This document shows, piece by piece, positions 1 to 16,276 of a stretch of DNA of 64,000 nucleotides. Source of the stretch: Pluralibacter gergoviae ATCC 33028 = NBRC 105706. Its GTDB lineage: Bacteria; Pseudomonadota; Gammaproteobacteria; Enterobacterales; Enterobacteriaceae. The notes under the pieces are model-generated. The model was not told the DNA's origin. It searched no databases and saw nothing but the letters and a program-made list of their open reading frames with translations. Numbering within the stretch: position 1 is the first letter of the stretch; each line of letters opens with the position of its first letter. The translations under genes were made by a program, and so were the position numbers. The DNA lies in NCBI RefSeq assembly GCF_001598855.1, contig NZ_BCZS01000019.1:1-64000 (forward strand), given 5' to 3'.

Positions 1-89
1 TTCGAGCGGAGCGAGAAAACGTTGCTTTAGCAACGGCCCGCAGGGCGAGTCGCGAAGCGGCGAGTCATCCTCTATCACCGACCAATTTT

Positions 90-119
90 AAAAAGCCTGC
101 TCATCGAGCAGGCTTTTTT
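90..119. terminator. Bidirectional Rho-independent terminator
   Basis: A perfect 8-bp stem (GCCTGCTC at 95-102, GAGCAGGC at 106-113) with a 3-nt loop is flanked by an A run on the left and a T run on the right, so it can end transcription in both directions. It closes whatever lies left of the window and also any minus-strand transcript from 120-420. Confidence 0.8.
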
Positions 120-132
120 GCGTTCACGGCAG

Positions 133-149
133 GGAGGAGTCGAACCTCC
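133..149 (-). other. tRNA T-arm-like remnant
   Basis: On the minus strand this is a perfect T-arm: a 5-bp stem GGAGG/CCTCC closing the 7-nt loop TTCGACT. It is followed by CTGCCGT, which could be an acceptor 3' strand, and then by the terminator at 90-119. I could not find a matching 5' acceptor strand, a D-arm or an encoded CCA, so it is at best a degenerate tRNA or the scar of an integration into a tRNA gene. A chance hairpin is the alternative. Confidence 0.35.
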
Positions 150-304
150 GGAGAGGAACAAAGCTCTTTAGTCTTATTGATATGTCCGGTAGCAGAGTTG
201 ACGGCCGGCGTTCAACGCCTCCATGATAGCCGCGCCGGGTTTTTTGACCGGCAGGTGCAGCGACGCGGGGGATCTCTTCTCTCGCGGCTCCTTGCGCCAG
301 AAAG

Positions 305-350
305 AGAAAACCCCCGCACGTTGCGATGTTAAACAGGCAACTAACGGGGG
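305..350 (-). terminator. Minus-strand terminator-like hairpin
   Basis: On the minus strand CCCCCGTTAGTTGC and GCAACGTGCGGGGG form a long, slightly bulged stem followed by TTTTCTCTTTC, a good intrinsic-terminator shape. It would end a short minus-strand RNA starting near 420, antisense to the region upstream of the small plus-strand ORF at 416. No promoter was confirmed. Confidence 0.45.
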
Positions 351-415
351 TGATCTTGTACATCAGCAATGCAAGAATAGCCGCCAGCGTTAGCCAAATC
401 AAGCAGGCTTCTCGC

Positions 416-562
416 ATGGACTTTCTGAAAGCCGTTTTACTCGCGGTTCTTATCCATATCGTCGCACCTTTGGTGGTGCGCTATGTGGATTCTAACTTTC
501 CGACTCACTGCGTTAACCAGACGCACGGCGGCGCGGAGGGAACCGGCGACGGCCATCGCTGA
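416..562 (+). CDS. Hypothetical small membrane peptide
   Basis: This 48-residue ORF begins MDFLKAVLLAVLIHIVAPLV, a single predicted hydrophobic helix of about 20 residues, followed by a polar tail. A weak AGG lies 8 nt upstream of the ATG, and a strong terminator at 587-609 follows the stop. A longer reading from ATG 326 is possible. The layout (short hydrophobic peptide, own terminator, antisense hairpin upstream) resembles type I toxin loci, but I recognise no known toxin family, and it may be non-coding. Confidence 0.25.
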   Translation: MDFLKAVLLAVLIHIVAPLVVRYVDSNFPTHCVNQTHGGAEGTGDGHR

Positions 563-586
563 TTAGGTTATGTTGCGCCTTAGATT

Positions 587-609
587 AGCCCCGCTCACGC
601 GGGGCTTTT
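587..609 (+). terminator. Rho-independent terminator
   Basis: The stem AGCCCCGC/GCGGGGCT with a TCAC loop is followed by TTTT on the plus strand. It lies between the small ORF ending at 562 and the convergent coaA stop at 635. The minus strand has no T run after the stem, so the site mainly serves rightward transcription. Confidence 0.7.
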
Positions 610-634
610 CTTTGTGGACTGCGCGGCAGAGCCT

Positions 635-1585
635 CTATTTGCGCAGCCGCACCTGGTCGACAGAGTGATTTTCGCTCTTGGTGAGGATCAGGCTCGCGCG
701 CTCGCGCGTCGGTAGGATATTCTCTTTCAGATTCACCAAATTGATCTCATTCCACAGCGTCGTCGCAATATTGACCGCCTCGTCGCGGCTGAGCTTTGCG
801 TAGTTGTGGAAGTAGGAGTCCGGATCGGTGAATGCCCCTTCACGAAACTTCAGAAAGCGGTTGATATACCACTTTTTCAGCAATGTTTCCGGCGCGTCAA
901 CGTAGATTGAGAAATCAACAAAATCAGAAACAAAGACGTGATGCGGATCGTGAGGATAGTCCATTCCGCTTTGCAGAACGTTCAGACCTTCGAGGATCAG
1001 AATATCCGGGTGAGTAACGGTTTTATCGCCGTCCGGGATCACATCATAGATAAGGTGCGAATAGACCGGTGCAGTGGCATCCGCCGCGCCGGACTTAATA
1101 TCGGAGACAAATTTAACCAGCCGGCGCATGTCGTAGGACTGCGGAAACCCCTTCTTTTTCATCAGCCCGCGCTCTTTTAACACCTCGTTCGGATGTAAAA
1201 AGCCGTCGGTGGTGATCAGTTCGACGCGGCGGTGTTCGGGCCAGCGGCTGAGCAGGGCCTGCAGTACGCGCGCAGTGGTGCTTTTACCCACCGCCACGCT
1301 GCCAGCGATGCTGATAACGTAGGGAATGCGCGGCGCATTAGTGCCGAGAAACTGCTCCAGCACCGCCTGGCGGCGAAGGTTAGAGCTGATATAGAAGTTA
1401 AGCAAACGAGAGAGAGGGAGATAGATCTCCGCGACCTCTTCGAGAGAGAGATCTTCGTTAATGCCTTTTAAGCGCGTGATTTCCCCTTCGGTTAGGGTCA
1501 TCGGCACGGAATCACGTAGTGAAGCCCACTGGCTGCGGTTGAACTGTAAATAGGGCGTCATTAACGTTTGCTCTTTTTTGCTCAT
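635..1585 (-). CDS. coaA: Pantothenate kinase (type I)
   Basis: CoaA phosphorylates pantothenate with ATP, the first and rate-controlling step of coenzyme A synthesis, in the cytosol. The 316-residue product equals the E. coli length and is near-identical throughout, with the P-loop GSVAVGKS in the motif [19 protein letters not shown]. The start at 1585 ([11 protein letters not shown]) was chosen by homology. The frame stays open for another 73 codons upstream, but that extension has no family similarity. In E. coli birA and murB lie next to coaA; here the 600 bp beyond its stop contain neither. It diverges from the thrU tRNA operon. Confidence 0.96.
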   Translation of the reverse strand: MSKKEQTLMTPYLQFNRSQWASLRDSVPMTLTEGEITRLKGINEDLSLEEVAEIYLPLSRLLNFYISSNLRRQAVLEQFLGTNAPRIPYVISIAGSVAVGKSTTARVLQALLSRWPEHRRVELITTDGFLHPNEVLKERGLMKKKGFPQSYDMRRLVKFVSDIKSGAADATAPVYSHLIYDVIPDGDKTVTHPDILILEGLNVLQSGMDYPHDPHHVFVSDFVDFSIYVDAPETLLKKWYINRFLKFREGAFTDPDSYFHNYAKLSRDEAVNIATTLWNEINLVNLKENILPTRERASLILTKSENHSVDQVRLRK

Positions 1586-1874
1586 AAGCATGCTCTGTCG
1601 GCCACGGTCTGCGCTATTTGTCGCAAGTGATGGCGCATCACATTCAGTAAATAAGGACAATGGGCAGGAGGTTAACACCAGATGGAATGAAACCAGAAGG
1701 AAAAATCCCATTATGTGGTGCATTCCTCTGCGGGCATCACGTAAGCATAGCGGCGGGTGTTCAGAATTTTCGCGCCATCGGTAAGCTGACTGCTGGATTT
1801 GCACACACTTTGCATATTTTTTGCATTGTCACGCTCAAAATATAAGCAACAGAACATTTTCTGCAAATTTTTAG
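1586..1874. other. coaA-thrU divergent intergenic region
   Basis: This stretch separates coaA (leftward) from the tRNA operon (rightward) and should hold the coaA promoter. The coaA frame continues open across most of it, including a hydrophobic run, but without homology. The right part is A+T-rich (1800-1880), as expected upstream of a strong stable-RNA promoter. I saw no other gene or repeat. Confidence 0.5.
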
Positions 1875-1903
1875 TTGCATGGTTTGCCAGCTCTCCCTAG
1901 AAT
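1875..1903 (+). promoter_or_regulatory. thrU operon sigma70 promoter
   Basis: TTGCAT (1875-1880) and TAGAAT (1898-1903) are separated by exactly 17 bp, followed by a GC-rich GCGCGC stretch typical of stringently controlled stable-RNA promoters. The first tRNA starts 15 bp downstream. It should drive the four tRNAs and tufB. Confidence 0.85.
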
Positions 1904-1917
1904 GCGCGCTACTTGAT

Positions 1918-1993
<76 letters not shown>

Positions 1994-2001
1994 TCAAGTC
2001 C

Positions 2002-2086
<85 letters not shown>

Positions 2087-2199
2087 CTTTCTGGCAGCAT
2101 TTTGCTGCACGAGCTGGTAAGAATGTTAGCCGGCTCACAACGAAAAGTAAGAAATTACTTTTCGATGACAGAAAGAACTGGGTAGCCGAGTTTCAGGAT

Positions 2200-2274
<75 letters not shown>

Positions 2275-2279
2275 GACGT

Positions 2280-2355
2280 GCTGATATGGCTCAGTTGGTA
2301 GAGCGCACCCTTGGTAAGGGTGAGGTCCCCAGTTCGACTCTGGGTATCAGCACCA
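2280..2355 (+). tRNA. thrT: tRNA-Thr (anticodon GGT)
   Basis: A 76-nt cloverleaf with acceptor GCTGATA/TATCAGC, anticodon GGT and encoded CCA. It starts 5 nt after glyT and precedes the tufB leader. Confidence 0.97.
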
Positions 2356-2434
2356 CTTCACTATCTCTCCTCCCTGTTTTCTCTGTTTCTCATGCATTCA
2401 ACAAGTCAGGCATGTCGCCTGGTTGATGTGGTGA

Positions 2435-3655
<1,221 letters not shown>

Positions 3656-3685
3656 TCGCTGATAACATTTGACGCAATGCGCAAT

Positions 3686-3713
3686 AAAAGGGCATCATCT
3701 GATGCCCTTTTTG
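3686..3713 (+). terminator. tufB terminator
   Basis: AAAGGGCATCA and TGATGCCCTTT pair across a 2-nt gap and run into TTTTT, a strong intrinsic terminator 30 bp after the tufB stop that separates it from secE-nusG. Confidence 0.9.
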
Positions 3714-3885
3714 CACGCTTTCGAACCAGAACCTGGCTCATCAGTGATTTTTTTTGTCATAATCATTGCTGAGACAGGCTCTGTAGAGGGCGTTAAGTCC
3801 GAAAAGCACAGCAGAGCATTTTCGGTTTGGTTGCCTCGCTCACGCGGGGCAAAGATGTTTGTCGAATTCTTGTACAGGTTGGTTT

Positions 3886-4269
3886 ATGAGTGCGAATACC
3901 GAAGCTCAAGGGAGCGGGCGCGGCCTGGAAGCGATGAAGTGGGTTGTCGTTGTGGCACTGCTGCTGGTCGCGGTAGTAGGCAACTACCTTTACCGTGACA
4001 TTACGCTGCCACTGCGTGCGCTGGCCGTAGTGATTCTGATTGCTGCAGCAGGTGGTGTTGCGCTGTTGACGACGAAAGGCAAGGCGACCGTGGCGTTTGC
4101 CCGTGAAGCGCGTATCGAAATGCGTAAGGTCATCTGGCCGACGCGTCAGGAAACGCTGCATACCACGCTTATCGTTGCTGCAGTTACGGCGGTAATGTCA
4201 CTGCTCCTGTGGGGACTGGATGGTATTCTGGTTCGCCTGGTATCCTTTATCACTGGCCTGAGGTTCTGA
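3886..4269 (+). CDS. secE: Preprotein translocase subunit SecE
   Basis: SecE is the clamp subunit of the SecYEG inner-membrane channel. The 127-residue product has three transmembrane segments (about residues 19-36, 45-61 and 93-113) and the conserved cytoplasmic loop with [11 protein letters not shown], as in the E. coli type. The start at 3886 (MSANTEAQ) was chosen because it matches E. coli in length. An upstream in-frame codon at 3859 would add nine unrelated residues. nusG begins 1 nt after the stop, so the two are translationally coupled. Confidence 0.97.
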
Positions 4270-4270
4270 G

Positions 4271-4816
4271 ATGTCTGAAGCTCCTAAGAAGCGCTGGTAC
4301 GTCGTTCAGGCGTTTTCCGGTTTTGAAGGCCGCGTAGCCACATCGCTGCGCGAGCATATCAAATTACACAATATGGAAGAGTTGTTTGGTGAAGTCATGG
4401 TCCCCACTGAAGAGGTGGTTGAGATCCGTGGCGGCCAGCGTCGCAAAAGCGAGCGCAAATTCTTCCCGGGCTATGTACTGGTCCAGATGGTGATGAACGA
4501 CGCCAGCTGGCACCTGGTACGCAGCGTTCCGCGCGTGATGGGCTTTATCGGCGGTACCTCTGACCGTCCGGCGCCGATCAGCGACAAAGAAGTCGATGCG
4601 ATCATGAACCGCCTGCAGCAGGTTGGCGATAAGCCGCGTCCGAAAACGCTGTTTGAGCCGGGCGAAATGGTCCGCGTTAACGACGGCCCGTTTGCCGACT
4701 TTAACGGCGTGGTGGAAGAGGTGGACTACGAGAAGTCCCGCCTGAAAGTCTCCGTTTCTATCTTCGGCCGCGCAACGCCGGTAGAGCTGGACTTCAGCCA
4801 GGTTGAAAAAGCCTAA
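4271..4816 (+). CDS. nusG: Transcription termination/antitermination factor NusG
   Basis: NusG binds RNA polymerase through its N-terminal NGN domain and links it to Rho or to ribosomal protein S10 through the C-terminal KOW domain. The 181-residue protein has the NGN start [14 protein letters not shown], the [10 protein letters not shown] core, and the KOW motif around [20 protein letters not shown]. It forms a two-gene operon with secE. Confidence 0.98.
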
Positions 4817-4834
4817 CTAAGCCGCGAGCAACCG

Positions 4835-4880
4835 TTGCACAGGGCGCGAAATTGGACTACAATTTCGCGCCTTTTGTTTT
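4835..4880 (+). promoter_or_regulatory. rplK promoter nested in the nusG terminator
   Basis: TTGCAC (4835-4840) and TACAAT (4858-4863) with a 17-bp spacer form a good sigma70 promoter for rplKA. The same DNA is a terminator for nusG: GGCGCGAAATT (4843-4853) pairs with AATTTCGCGCC (4861-4871) and is followed by TTTTGTTTTT. Terminator and promoter therefore share sequence. Confidence 0.8.
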
Positions 4881-4911
4881 TATGGACCTTGTCCGTAGAA
4901 CGATTTTTATC

Positions 4912-4942
4912 ACGGGGAGCCTCTTCCGAGGCGCTATAACCC
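4912..4942 (+). promoter_or_regulatory. L1-binding site in the rplK leader
   Basis: The leader segment GGGAGCCTC...GAGGCGC...ATAACCC matches the mRNA hairpin that in E. coli mimics the 23S rRNA L1 site, so that free L1 represses translation of rplKA. The AGAGGA ribosome-binding site follows at 4947-4952. Assignment is by similarity to the known leader. Confidence 0.7.
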
Positions 4943-4948
4943 AACTAG

Positions 4949-6097
<1,149 letters not shown>

Positions 6098-6105
6098 GAT
6101 TTGCC

Positions 6106-6134
6106 TTTACGTGGGCGGTGATTTTGTCTACAAT
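6106..6134 (+). promoter_or_regulatory. rplJ (L10 operon) promoter
   Basis: TTTACG (6106-6111), a 17-bp spacer and TACAAT (6129-6134) form a sigma70 promoter just after the rplA stop. It should drive rplJL-rpoBC. Transcription would begin near 6141, placing the ERIC-like repeat inside the leader RNA. Confidence 0.75.
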
Positions 6135-6165
6135 CTTACCCCCACGTATTCTGCTTAAAGCAGAA

Positions 6166-6294
6166 TTCTATGCGAGTCATTCGAATTGCAGCAAGGCGGC
6201 AAGCGAGTGAGTCGCCAGTCACATAGGTAACTATGTGACTGGTGCGAACGAACGCAGCCAACGCGGCTGCGGTTTGAAGGACGAAGTCATAGAA
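6166..6294. repeat. ERIC-type intergenic repeat
   Basis: About 129 bp with imperfect terminal inverted repeats (TTCTATG at the left, CATAGAA at the right) and the ERIC/IRU family core: GGCGGCAAGCGAGTGA, a central palindrome GTCACATAGGTAACTATGTGAC and GAACGCAGCCAACGC. The centre differs from the classical consensus but the flanks match it well. It sits between the rplJ promoter and the L10-binding site, so it is transcribed and should fold into a long hairpin. Confidence 0.8.
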
Positions 6295-6304
6295 CAGATT
6301 TGTT

Positions 6305-6400
6305 CGTTGGAGCCTGGCCTATCCAGGCCTCCGTCGAAGACCGCAGGTGTCCCGTCAGGGCCTTAATTTCCTGCGTAGACGGTGACAGAACGCTAAGATT
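6305..6400 (+). promoter_or_regulatory. L10(L12)4-binding leader of rplJ
   Basis: GGAGCCTGG (6309-6317) and CCAGGCCTCC (6323-6332) form a hairpin followed by CGTCGAAGACCGCAGG, matching the E. coli leader where the L10-L7/L12 complex binds and represses rplJL translation. The rest of the leader to 6515 also resembles E. coli and ends with the CCAGGAGC ribosome-binding site. Confidence 0.75.
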
Positions 6401-6515
6401 ATTTTTTGATACTTTTGGCTTGTTTCTGCTCACCGTATTTAAGACGTTCATCTCGTTGAGATGGATGAAGTGAGTTCCAGAGTTCGACTCTGGCAAACAT
6501 CCAGGAGCAAAGCTA

Positions 6516-7013
6516 ATGGCTTTAAATCTTCAAGACAAACAAGCGATTGTTGCTGAAGTCAGCGAAGTAGCCAAAGGCGCGCTGTCTGCAGTCGTTGCGG
6601 ATTCCCGTGGCGTAACCGTAGACAAAATGACTGAACTGCGTAAAGCAGGTCGTGAAGCCGGCGTATACATGCGTGTTGTTCGTAACACCCTGCTGCGTCG
6701 CTCTGTTGAAGGTACTGCTTTTGAGTGCCTGAAAGACACGTTTGTTGGTCCGACCCTGATTGCATACTCTATGGAACACCCGGGCGCTGCTGCTCGTCTG
6801 TTCAAAGAGTTCGCGAAAGCGAATGCAAACTTTGAGGTCAAAGCTGCAGCCTTTGAAGGTGAGGTTATCCCGGCGTCTCAGATCGACCGCCTGGCAACTC
6901 TGCCGACCTACGAAGAAGCACTGGCACGTCTGATGTCGACCATGAAAGAAGCCGCTGCCGGCAAGCTGGTCCGCACTCTGGCTGCTGTACGCGATGCGAA
7001 AGAAGCTGCTTAA
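6516..7013 (+). CDS. rplJ: 50S ribosomal protein L10
   Basis: L10 anchors the L7/L12 dimers to the 23S rRNA and, complexed with them, represses its own mRNA. The 165-residue protein is the E. coli type, beginning [17 protein letters not shown] and ending with the C-terminal helix that carries L7/L12. Its AGGAG ribosome-binding site is strong. rplL follows after 66 bp. Confidence 0.98.
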   Translation: MALNLQDKQAIVAEVSEVAKGALSAVVADSRGVTVDKMTELRKAGREAGVYMRVVRNTLLRRSVEGTAFECLKDTFVGPTLIAYSMEHPGAAARLFKEFAKANANFEVKAAAFEGEVIPASQIDRLATLPTYEEALARLMSTMKEAAAGKLVRTLAAVRDAKEAA

Positions 7014-7079
7014 TTGCCGTTTTCTTTGTAAAGCATTCGCCTACGTATAAACTTATTCTGATATTCAGGAACAATTTAA

Positions 7080-7445
<366 letters not shown>

Positions 7446-7463
7446 GCCAACCCTTCCGGTTGC

Positions 7464-7515
7464 AGCCTAAGCGATTAGGCTGATGGCTGGTGACTTTTTA
7501 GTCACCAGCCTTTTT
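7464..7515 (+). terminator. rplL-rpoB attenuator
   Basis: The stem GGCTGGTGAC (7485-7494) / GTCACCAGCC (7501-7510) is followed by TTTTT. A smaller hairpin AGCCTAA/TTAGGCT precedes it. This is the known partial terminator that lowers rpoBC expression relative to the ribosomal genes. The rest of the gap to 7769 resembles the E. coli region, including a segment near 7620-7700 corresponding to the RNase III processing region, and holds no gene. Confidence 0.88.
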
Positions 7516-7769
7516 GCGCTGTAGGGCGCCAGCAGCATTTCACACTGTTTGACTGCGGGCTGCCTTGACAATACTTGTTTCTATCGACGTCTTAATATAC
7601 CGCGACAGGCTTCGACTCCTGTGTAAATCGCGATGAAATGGTTTAAGCGTGATAGCAACAAGTATTGCGGAAAGTGTTCCATTTTCCGGTCAACAAAATG
7701 GTGTTGCATAAACTGCCCGTCCAGTGGGCAGAGTGGGTCGAAGACTTGTCAGCGAGCTGAGGAACCCTA

Positions 7770-10700
7770 ATGGTTTACTCCTATACCGAGAAAAAACGTA
7801 TTCGTAAGGATTTTGGTAAACGTCCGCAGGTGCTGGATGTCCCATATCTCCTTTCTATCCAGCTTGACTCGTTCCAGAAGTTTATCGAGCAAGATCCTGA
7901 AGGTCAGTATGGTCTGGAAGCGGCATTCCGTTCCGTGTTCCCGATCGCAAGCTACAGCGGTAATTCCGAGCTGCAGTACGTCAGCTACCGCCTTGGCGAA
8001 CCGGTATTTGACGTTAAAGAGTGTCAGATCCGCGGCGTGACCTATTCCGCTCCCCTGCGCGTTAAGCTGCGCCTGGTGATTTATGAGCGTGAAGCGCCGG
8101 AAGGCACCGTCAAAGACATCAAAGAACAAGAAGTGTACATGGGCGAAATTCCGCTCATGACCGACAACGGTACCTTTGTCATCAACGGTACCGAGCGCGT
8201 TATCGTTTCTCAGCTGCACCGTAGCCCGGGCGTCTTCTTTGACAGCGATAAGGGTAAAACCCACTCGTCGGGTAAAGTGCTGTATAACGCACGCATCATC
8301 CCTTACCGCGGTTCCTGGCTGGACTTCGAGTTCGATCCGAAGGACAACCTGTTTGTCCGTATCGACCGTCGTCGTAAGCTGCCGGCGACCATTATCCTGC
8401 GCGCGCTGAACTACACCACTGAGCAGATCCTCGACCTGTTCTTTGAAAAAGTGGTGTTTGAAATTCGCGACAACAAGCTGCAGATGGAGCTGATTCCTGA
8501 GCGCCTGCGCGGTGAAACCGCCTCCTTCGATATCGAAGCCGACGGTAAAGTGTACGTTGAGAAAGGCCGCCGCATTACCGCGCGCCACATCCGCCAGCTG
8601 GAAAAAGACGATGTTAAACACATCGAAGTGCCGGTTGAGTACATCGCGGGCAAAGTGGCTGCGAAGGACTACGTTGATACCAACACCGGCGAACTGATCT
8701 GCGCGGCGAACATGGAGCTGAGCCTGGATCTGCTGGCCAAGCTGAGCCAGTCTGGCCACAAGCGTATCGAAACGCTGTTCACCAACGATCTGGACCACGG
8801 CCCGTACATCTCTGAGACCGTCCGCGTCGATCCGACTAACGATCGCCTGAGCGCGCTGGTAGAAATCTACCGCATGATGCGCCCGGGTGAGCCGCCGACC
8901 CGCGAAGCGGCCGAAAGCCTGTTTGAGAACCTGTTCTTCTCTGAAGACCGCTACGACCTCTCTGCGGTAGGCCGCATGAAGTTCAACCGCTCTCTGCTGC
9001 GTGACGAGATCGAAGGTTCCGGTATCCTGAGCAAAGACGACATCATTGACGTTATGAAGAAGCTCATTGATATCCGTAACGGTAAAGGCGAAGTGGATGA
9101 TATCGACCACCTCGGCAACCGTCGTATCCGTTCCGTGGGCGAAATGGCGGAAAACCAGTTCCGCGTTGGCCTGGTGCGCGTAGAGCGTGCGGTGAAAGAG
9201 CGTCTCTCTCTGGGCGACCTCGACACCCTGATGCCGCAGGACATGATCAACGCCAAGCCGATTTCGGCGGCGGTGAAAGAGTTCTTTGGCTCCAGCCAGC
9301 TGTCCCAGTTTATGGACCAGAACAACCCGCTGTCTGAGATCACGCACAAGCGTCGTATCTCGGCACTCGGCCCGGGTGGTCTGACCCGTGAACGTGCGGG
9401 CTTCGAAGTGCGAGACGTACACCCGACTCACTACGGTCGCGTCTGCCCAATCGAAACCCCGGAAGGTCCGAACATCGGTCTGATCAACTCCCTGTCCGTG
9501 TACGCACAGACTAACGAATACGGCTTCCTCGAAACCCCGTATCGTAAAGTGACCGACGGCGTGGTGACCGACGAAATTCATTACCTGTCTGCTATTGAAG
9601 AGGGTAACTTCGTTATTGCCCAGGCGAACTCCAACCTGAGCGACGAAGGCCGTTTCGTAGACGATCTGGTTACCTGCCGTAGCAAAGGCGAATCGAGCCT
9701 GTTCAGCCGCGACCAGGTTGACTACATGGACGTATCCACCCAGCAGGTGGTTTCCGTCGGTGCGTCCCTGATCCCGTTCCTGGAACACGATGACGCCAAC
9801 CGTGCATTGATGGGTGCGAACATGCAACGTCAGGCGGTTCCGACCCTGCGCGCTGATAAGCCGCTGGTAGGTACCGGTATGGAACGTGCTGTTGCCGTCG
9901 ACTCCGGCGTAACCTCCGTTGCCAAGCGCGGCGGCGTGGTGCAGTACGTGGATGCCTCCCGTATCGTTATCAAAGTTAACGAAGACGAGATGTACCCGGG
10001 CGAAGCAGGTATCGACATCTATAACCTGACCAAGTACACCCGCTCTAACCAGAACACCTGCATCAACCAGATGCCGTGCGTCTCTCTGGGTGAGCCGATT
10101 GAGCGCGGCGACGTGCTGGCAGACGGCCCGTCCACCGACCTCGGTGAACTGGCGCTGGGCCAGAACATGCGCGTCGCGTTCATGCCGTGGAACGGCTACA
10201 ACTTCGAAGACTCCATCCTCGTCTCCGAGCGCGTGGTTCAGGAAGACCGCTTCACCACTATCCACATCCAGGAACTGGCGTGCGTGTCCCGCGACACCAA
10301 GCTGGGGCCGGAAGAGATCACTGCCGATATCCCGAACGTGGGTGAGGCCGCGCTCTCCAAGCTGGATGAGTCCGGTATCGTCTATATCGGTGCGGAAGTG
10401 AAGGGCGGCGACATCCTGGTCGGTAAAGTGACGCCGAAAGGCGAAACCCAGCTGACCCCGGAAGAGAAGCTGCTGCGTGCGATCTTCGGTGAGAAAGCGT
10501 CTGACGTTAAAGACTCTTCTCTGCGCGTGCCGAACAGCGTTTCCGGTACCGTTATCGACGTGCAGGTCTTTACCCGCGATGGCGTGGAAAAAGACAAGCG
10601 TGCGCTGGAAATCGAAGAGATGCAGCTCAAGCAGGCCAAGAAAGACCTGTCTGAAGAACTGCAGATCCTCGAAGCTGGCCTGTTCAGCCGTATCTACGCG

Positions 10701-11798
10701 GTACTGGTTGCCGGTGGTATTGAAGCGTCCAAACTCGACGCTCTGCCGCGCGATCGCTGGCTCGAACTCGGTCTGACCGACGAAGAGAAGCAGAATCAGC
10801 TGGAGCAGCTGGCCGAGCAGTACGACGAGCTGAAGCACGAGTTTGAGAAGAAACTCGAAGCGAAACGCCGCAAAATCACCCAGGGCGACGATCTGGCACC
10901 GGGCGTGCTGAAGATTGTTAAGGTGTATCTGGCCGTTAAACGTCAGATCCAGCCTGGTGATAAAATGGCGGGCCGCCACGGTAACAAGGGTGTTATCTCC
11001 AAGATCAACCCGATCGAAGATATGCCGCACGATGCGAACGGTACGCCGGTCGACATCGTTCTGAACCCGCTGGGCGTACCGTCCCGTATGAACATCGGTC
11101 AGATCCTGGAAACTCACCTGGGTATGGCGGCGAAAGGCATCGGCGATAAGATCAACGCCATGCTCAAGCAGCAGCAGGAAGTTGCCAAACTGCGCGAGTT
11201 CATCCAGCGTGCTTACGATCTGGGTACTGACGTGCGTCAGAAAGTTGACCTCAACACCTTCAGCGATGACGAAGTGCTGCGCCTGGCAGAGAACCTGCGT
11301 AAGGGTATGCCAATCGCCACGCCGGTATTCGACGGTGCGAAAGAAGCGGAAATCAAAGAGCTGCTGCAGCTCGGCGGCCTGCCGACTTCCGGTCAGATCA
11401 CCCTGTACGATGGCCGCACCGGCGAGCAGTTCGAGCGTCCGGTAACCGTGGGTTACATGTACATGCTGAAACTGAACCACCTGGTCGACGACAAGATGCA
11501 CGCGCGTTCCACCGGTTCCTACAGCCTGGTTACTCAGCAGCCGCTGGGTGGTAAGGCGCAGTTCGGTGGTCAGCGCTTCGGTGAGATGGAAGTGTGGGCG
11601 CTGGAAGCATACGGCGCCGCCTACACCCTGCAGGAAATGCTTACCGTTAAGTCTGATGACGTGAACGGTCGTACCAAGATGTATAAGAACATCGTGGACG
11701 GCAACCATCAGATGGAACCAGGCATGCCGGAATCCTTCAACGTACTGTTGAAAGAGATTCGTTCGCTGGGTATCAACATCGAACTGGAAGACGAGTAA
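7770..11798 (+). CDS. rpoB: RNA polymerase beta subunit
   Basis: RpoB is the second-largest catalytic subunit of RNA polymerase. At 1342 residues it equals the E. coli length. The rifampicin-pocket region is wild-type-like ([23 protein letters not shown], about residues 507-529, has the usual residues), as is [13 protein letters not shown] near residue 1064. The start follows a GAGG-type site. It is co-transcribed with rpoC, 76 bp downstream, and heavily codon-biased. Confidence 0.99.
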   Translation: MVYSYTEKKRIRKDFGKRPQVLDVPYLLSIQLDSFQKFIEQDPEGQYGLEAAFRSVFPIASYSGNSELQYVSYRLGEPVFDVKECQIRGVTYSAPLRVKLRLVIYEREAPEGTVKDIKEQEVYMGEIPLMTDNGTFVINGTERVIVSQLHRSPGVFFDSDKGKTHSSGKVLYNARIIPYRGSWLDFEFDPKDNLFVRIDRRRKLPATIILRALNYTTEQILDLFFEKVVFEIRDNKLQMELIPERLRGETASFDIEADGKVYVEKGRRITARHIRQLEKDDVKHIEVPVEYIAGKVAAKDYVDTNTGELICAANMELSLDLLAKLSQSGHKRIETLFTNDLDHGPYISETVRVDPTNDRLSALVEIYRMMRPGEPPTREAAESLFENLFFSEDRYDLSAVGRMKFNRSLLRDEIEGSGILSKDDIIDVMKKLIDIRNGKGEVDDIDHLGNRRIRSVGEMAENQFRVGLVRVERAVKERLSLGDLDTLMPQDMINAKPISAAVKEFFGSSQLSQFMDQNNPLSEITHKRRISALGPGGLTRERAGFEVRDVHPTHYGRVCPIETPEGPNIGLINSLSVYAQTNEYGFLETPYRKVTDGVVTDEIHYLSAIEEGNFVIAQANSNLSDEGRFVDDLVTCRSKGESSLFSRDQVDYMDVSTQQVVSVGASLIPFLEHDDANRALMGANMQRQAVPTLRADKPLVGTGMERAVAVDSGVTSVAKRGGVVQYVDASRIVIKVNEDEMYPGEAGIDIYNLTKYTRSNQNTCINQMPCVSLGEPIERGDVLADGPSTDLGELALGQNMRVAFMPWNGYNFEDSILVSERVVQEDRFTTIHIQELACVSRDTKLGPEEITADIPNVGEAALSKLDESGIVYIGAEVKGGDILVGKVTPKGETQLTPEEKLLRAIFGEKASDVKDSSLRVPNSVSGTVIDVQVFTRDGVEKDKRALEIEEMQLKQAKKDLSEELQILEAGLFSRIYAVLVAGGIEASKLDALPRDRWLELGLTDEEKQNQLEQLAEQYDELKHEFEKKLEAKRRKITQGDDLAPGVLKIVKVYLAVKRQIQPGDKMAGRHGNKGVISKINPIEDMPHDANGTPVDIVLNPLGVPSRMNIGQILETHLGMAAKGIGDKINAMLKQQQEVAKLREFIQRAYDLGTDVRQKVDLNTFSDDEVLRLAENLRKGMPIATPVFDGAKEAEIKELLQLGGLPTSGQITLYDGRTGEQFERPVTVGYMYMLKLNHLVDDKMHARSTGSYSLVTQQPLGGKAQFGGQRFGEMEVWALEAYGAAYTLQEMLTVKSDDVNGRTKMYKNIVDGNHQMEPGMPESFNVLLKEIRSLGINIELEDE

Positions 11799-11817
11799 TT
11801 CTCGCTCAAACAGGTCA

Positions 11818-11844
11818 CCGCTGCCGGGTTAACGCCCGGCAGCG
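11818..11844 (+). other. rpoB-rpoC intergenic hairpin
   Basis: CCGCTGCCGGG (11818-11828) pairs perfectly with CCCGGCAGCGG (11834-11844) around a 5-nt loop. There is no T run, so it is not a terminator. It may stabilise or space the two cistrons. Confidence 0.55.
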
Positions 11845-11874
11845 GAATGTGCTAACTCCGACGGGAGCAAATCC

Positions 11875-16095
<4,221 letters not shown>

Positions 16096-16112
16096 TCGTT
16101 GACGCACTGCTG

Positions 16113-16147
16113 AAAAAGCCAGTCAGGGTTCCTGACTGGCTTTTTTT
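16113..16147 (+). terminator. rpoC operon terminator
   Basis: AAAAGCCAGTCAGG and CCTGACTGGCTTTT pair around GTT and run into seven T residues. It ends the rplJL-rpoBC transcript and marks the left edge of the accessory stretch. Confidence 0.93.
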
Positions 16148-16276
16148 ATGGGCAATGCATTTCGTTGTACCCGTATTACTGAATCCAGACTTTTGCGTAT
16201 TTTTCAAAGAAGTCGGTTTGCAATTTCGTTTAACACTCAATAGCATTGGCTAAATATTGTGCGGTGAGGGGTTGTC

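Noticed and set aside
1..90. Possible rRNA operon end or 5S rRNA at the left edge
   Set aside because: The sequence resembles the spacer that can follow stable-RNA genes, but no 5S or tRNA body is present within the window.
1586..1804. 73-codon N-terminal extension of CoaA with a hydrophobic stretch
   Set aside because: CoaA is cytosolic and its start is fixed by alignment at 1585. The extension shows no conservation with the family.
7767..11708. 1313-residue open frame opposite rpoB, and similar long frames opposite rpoC
   Set aside because: The composition (His/Arg/Phe/Val/Gln-rich, without domains) is that of an antisense frame of a codon-biased gene. RpoB and RpoC are certain on the plus strand.
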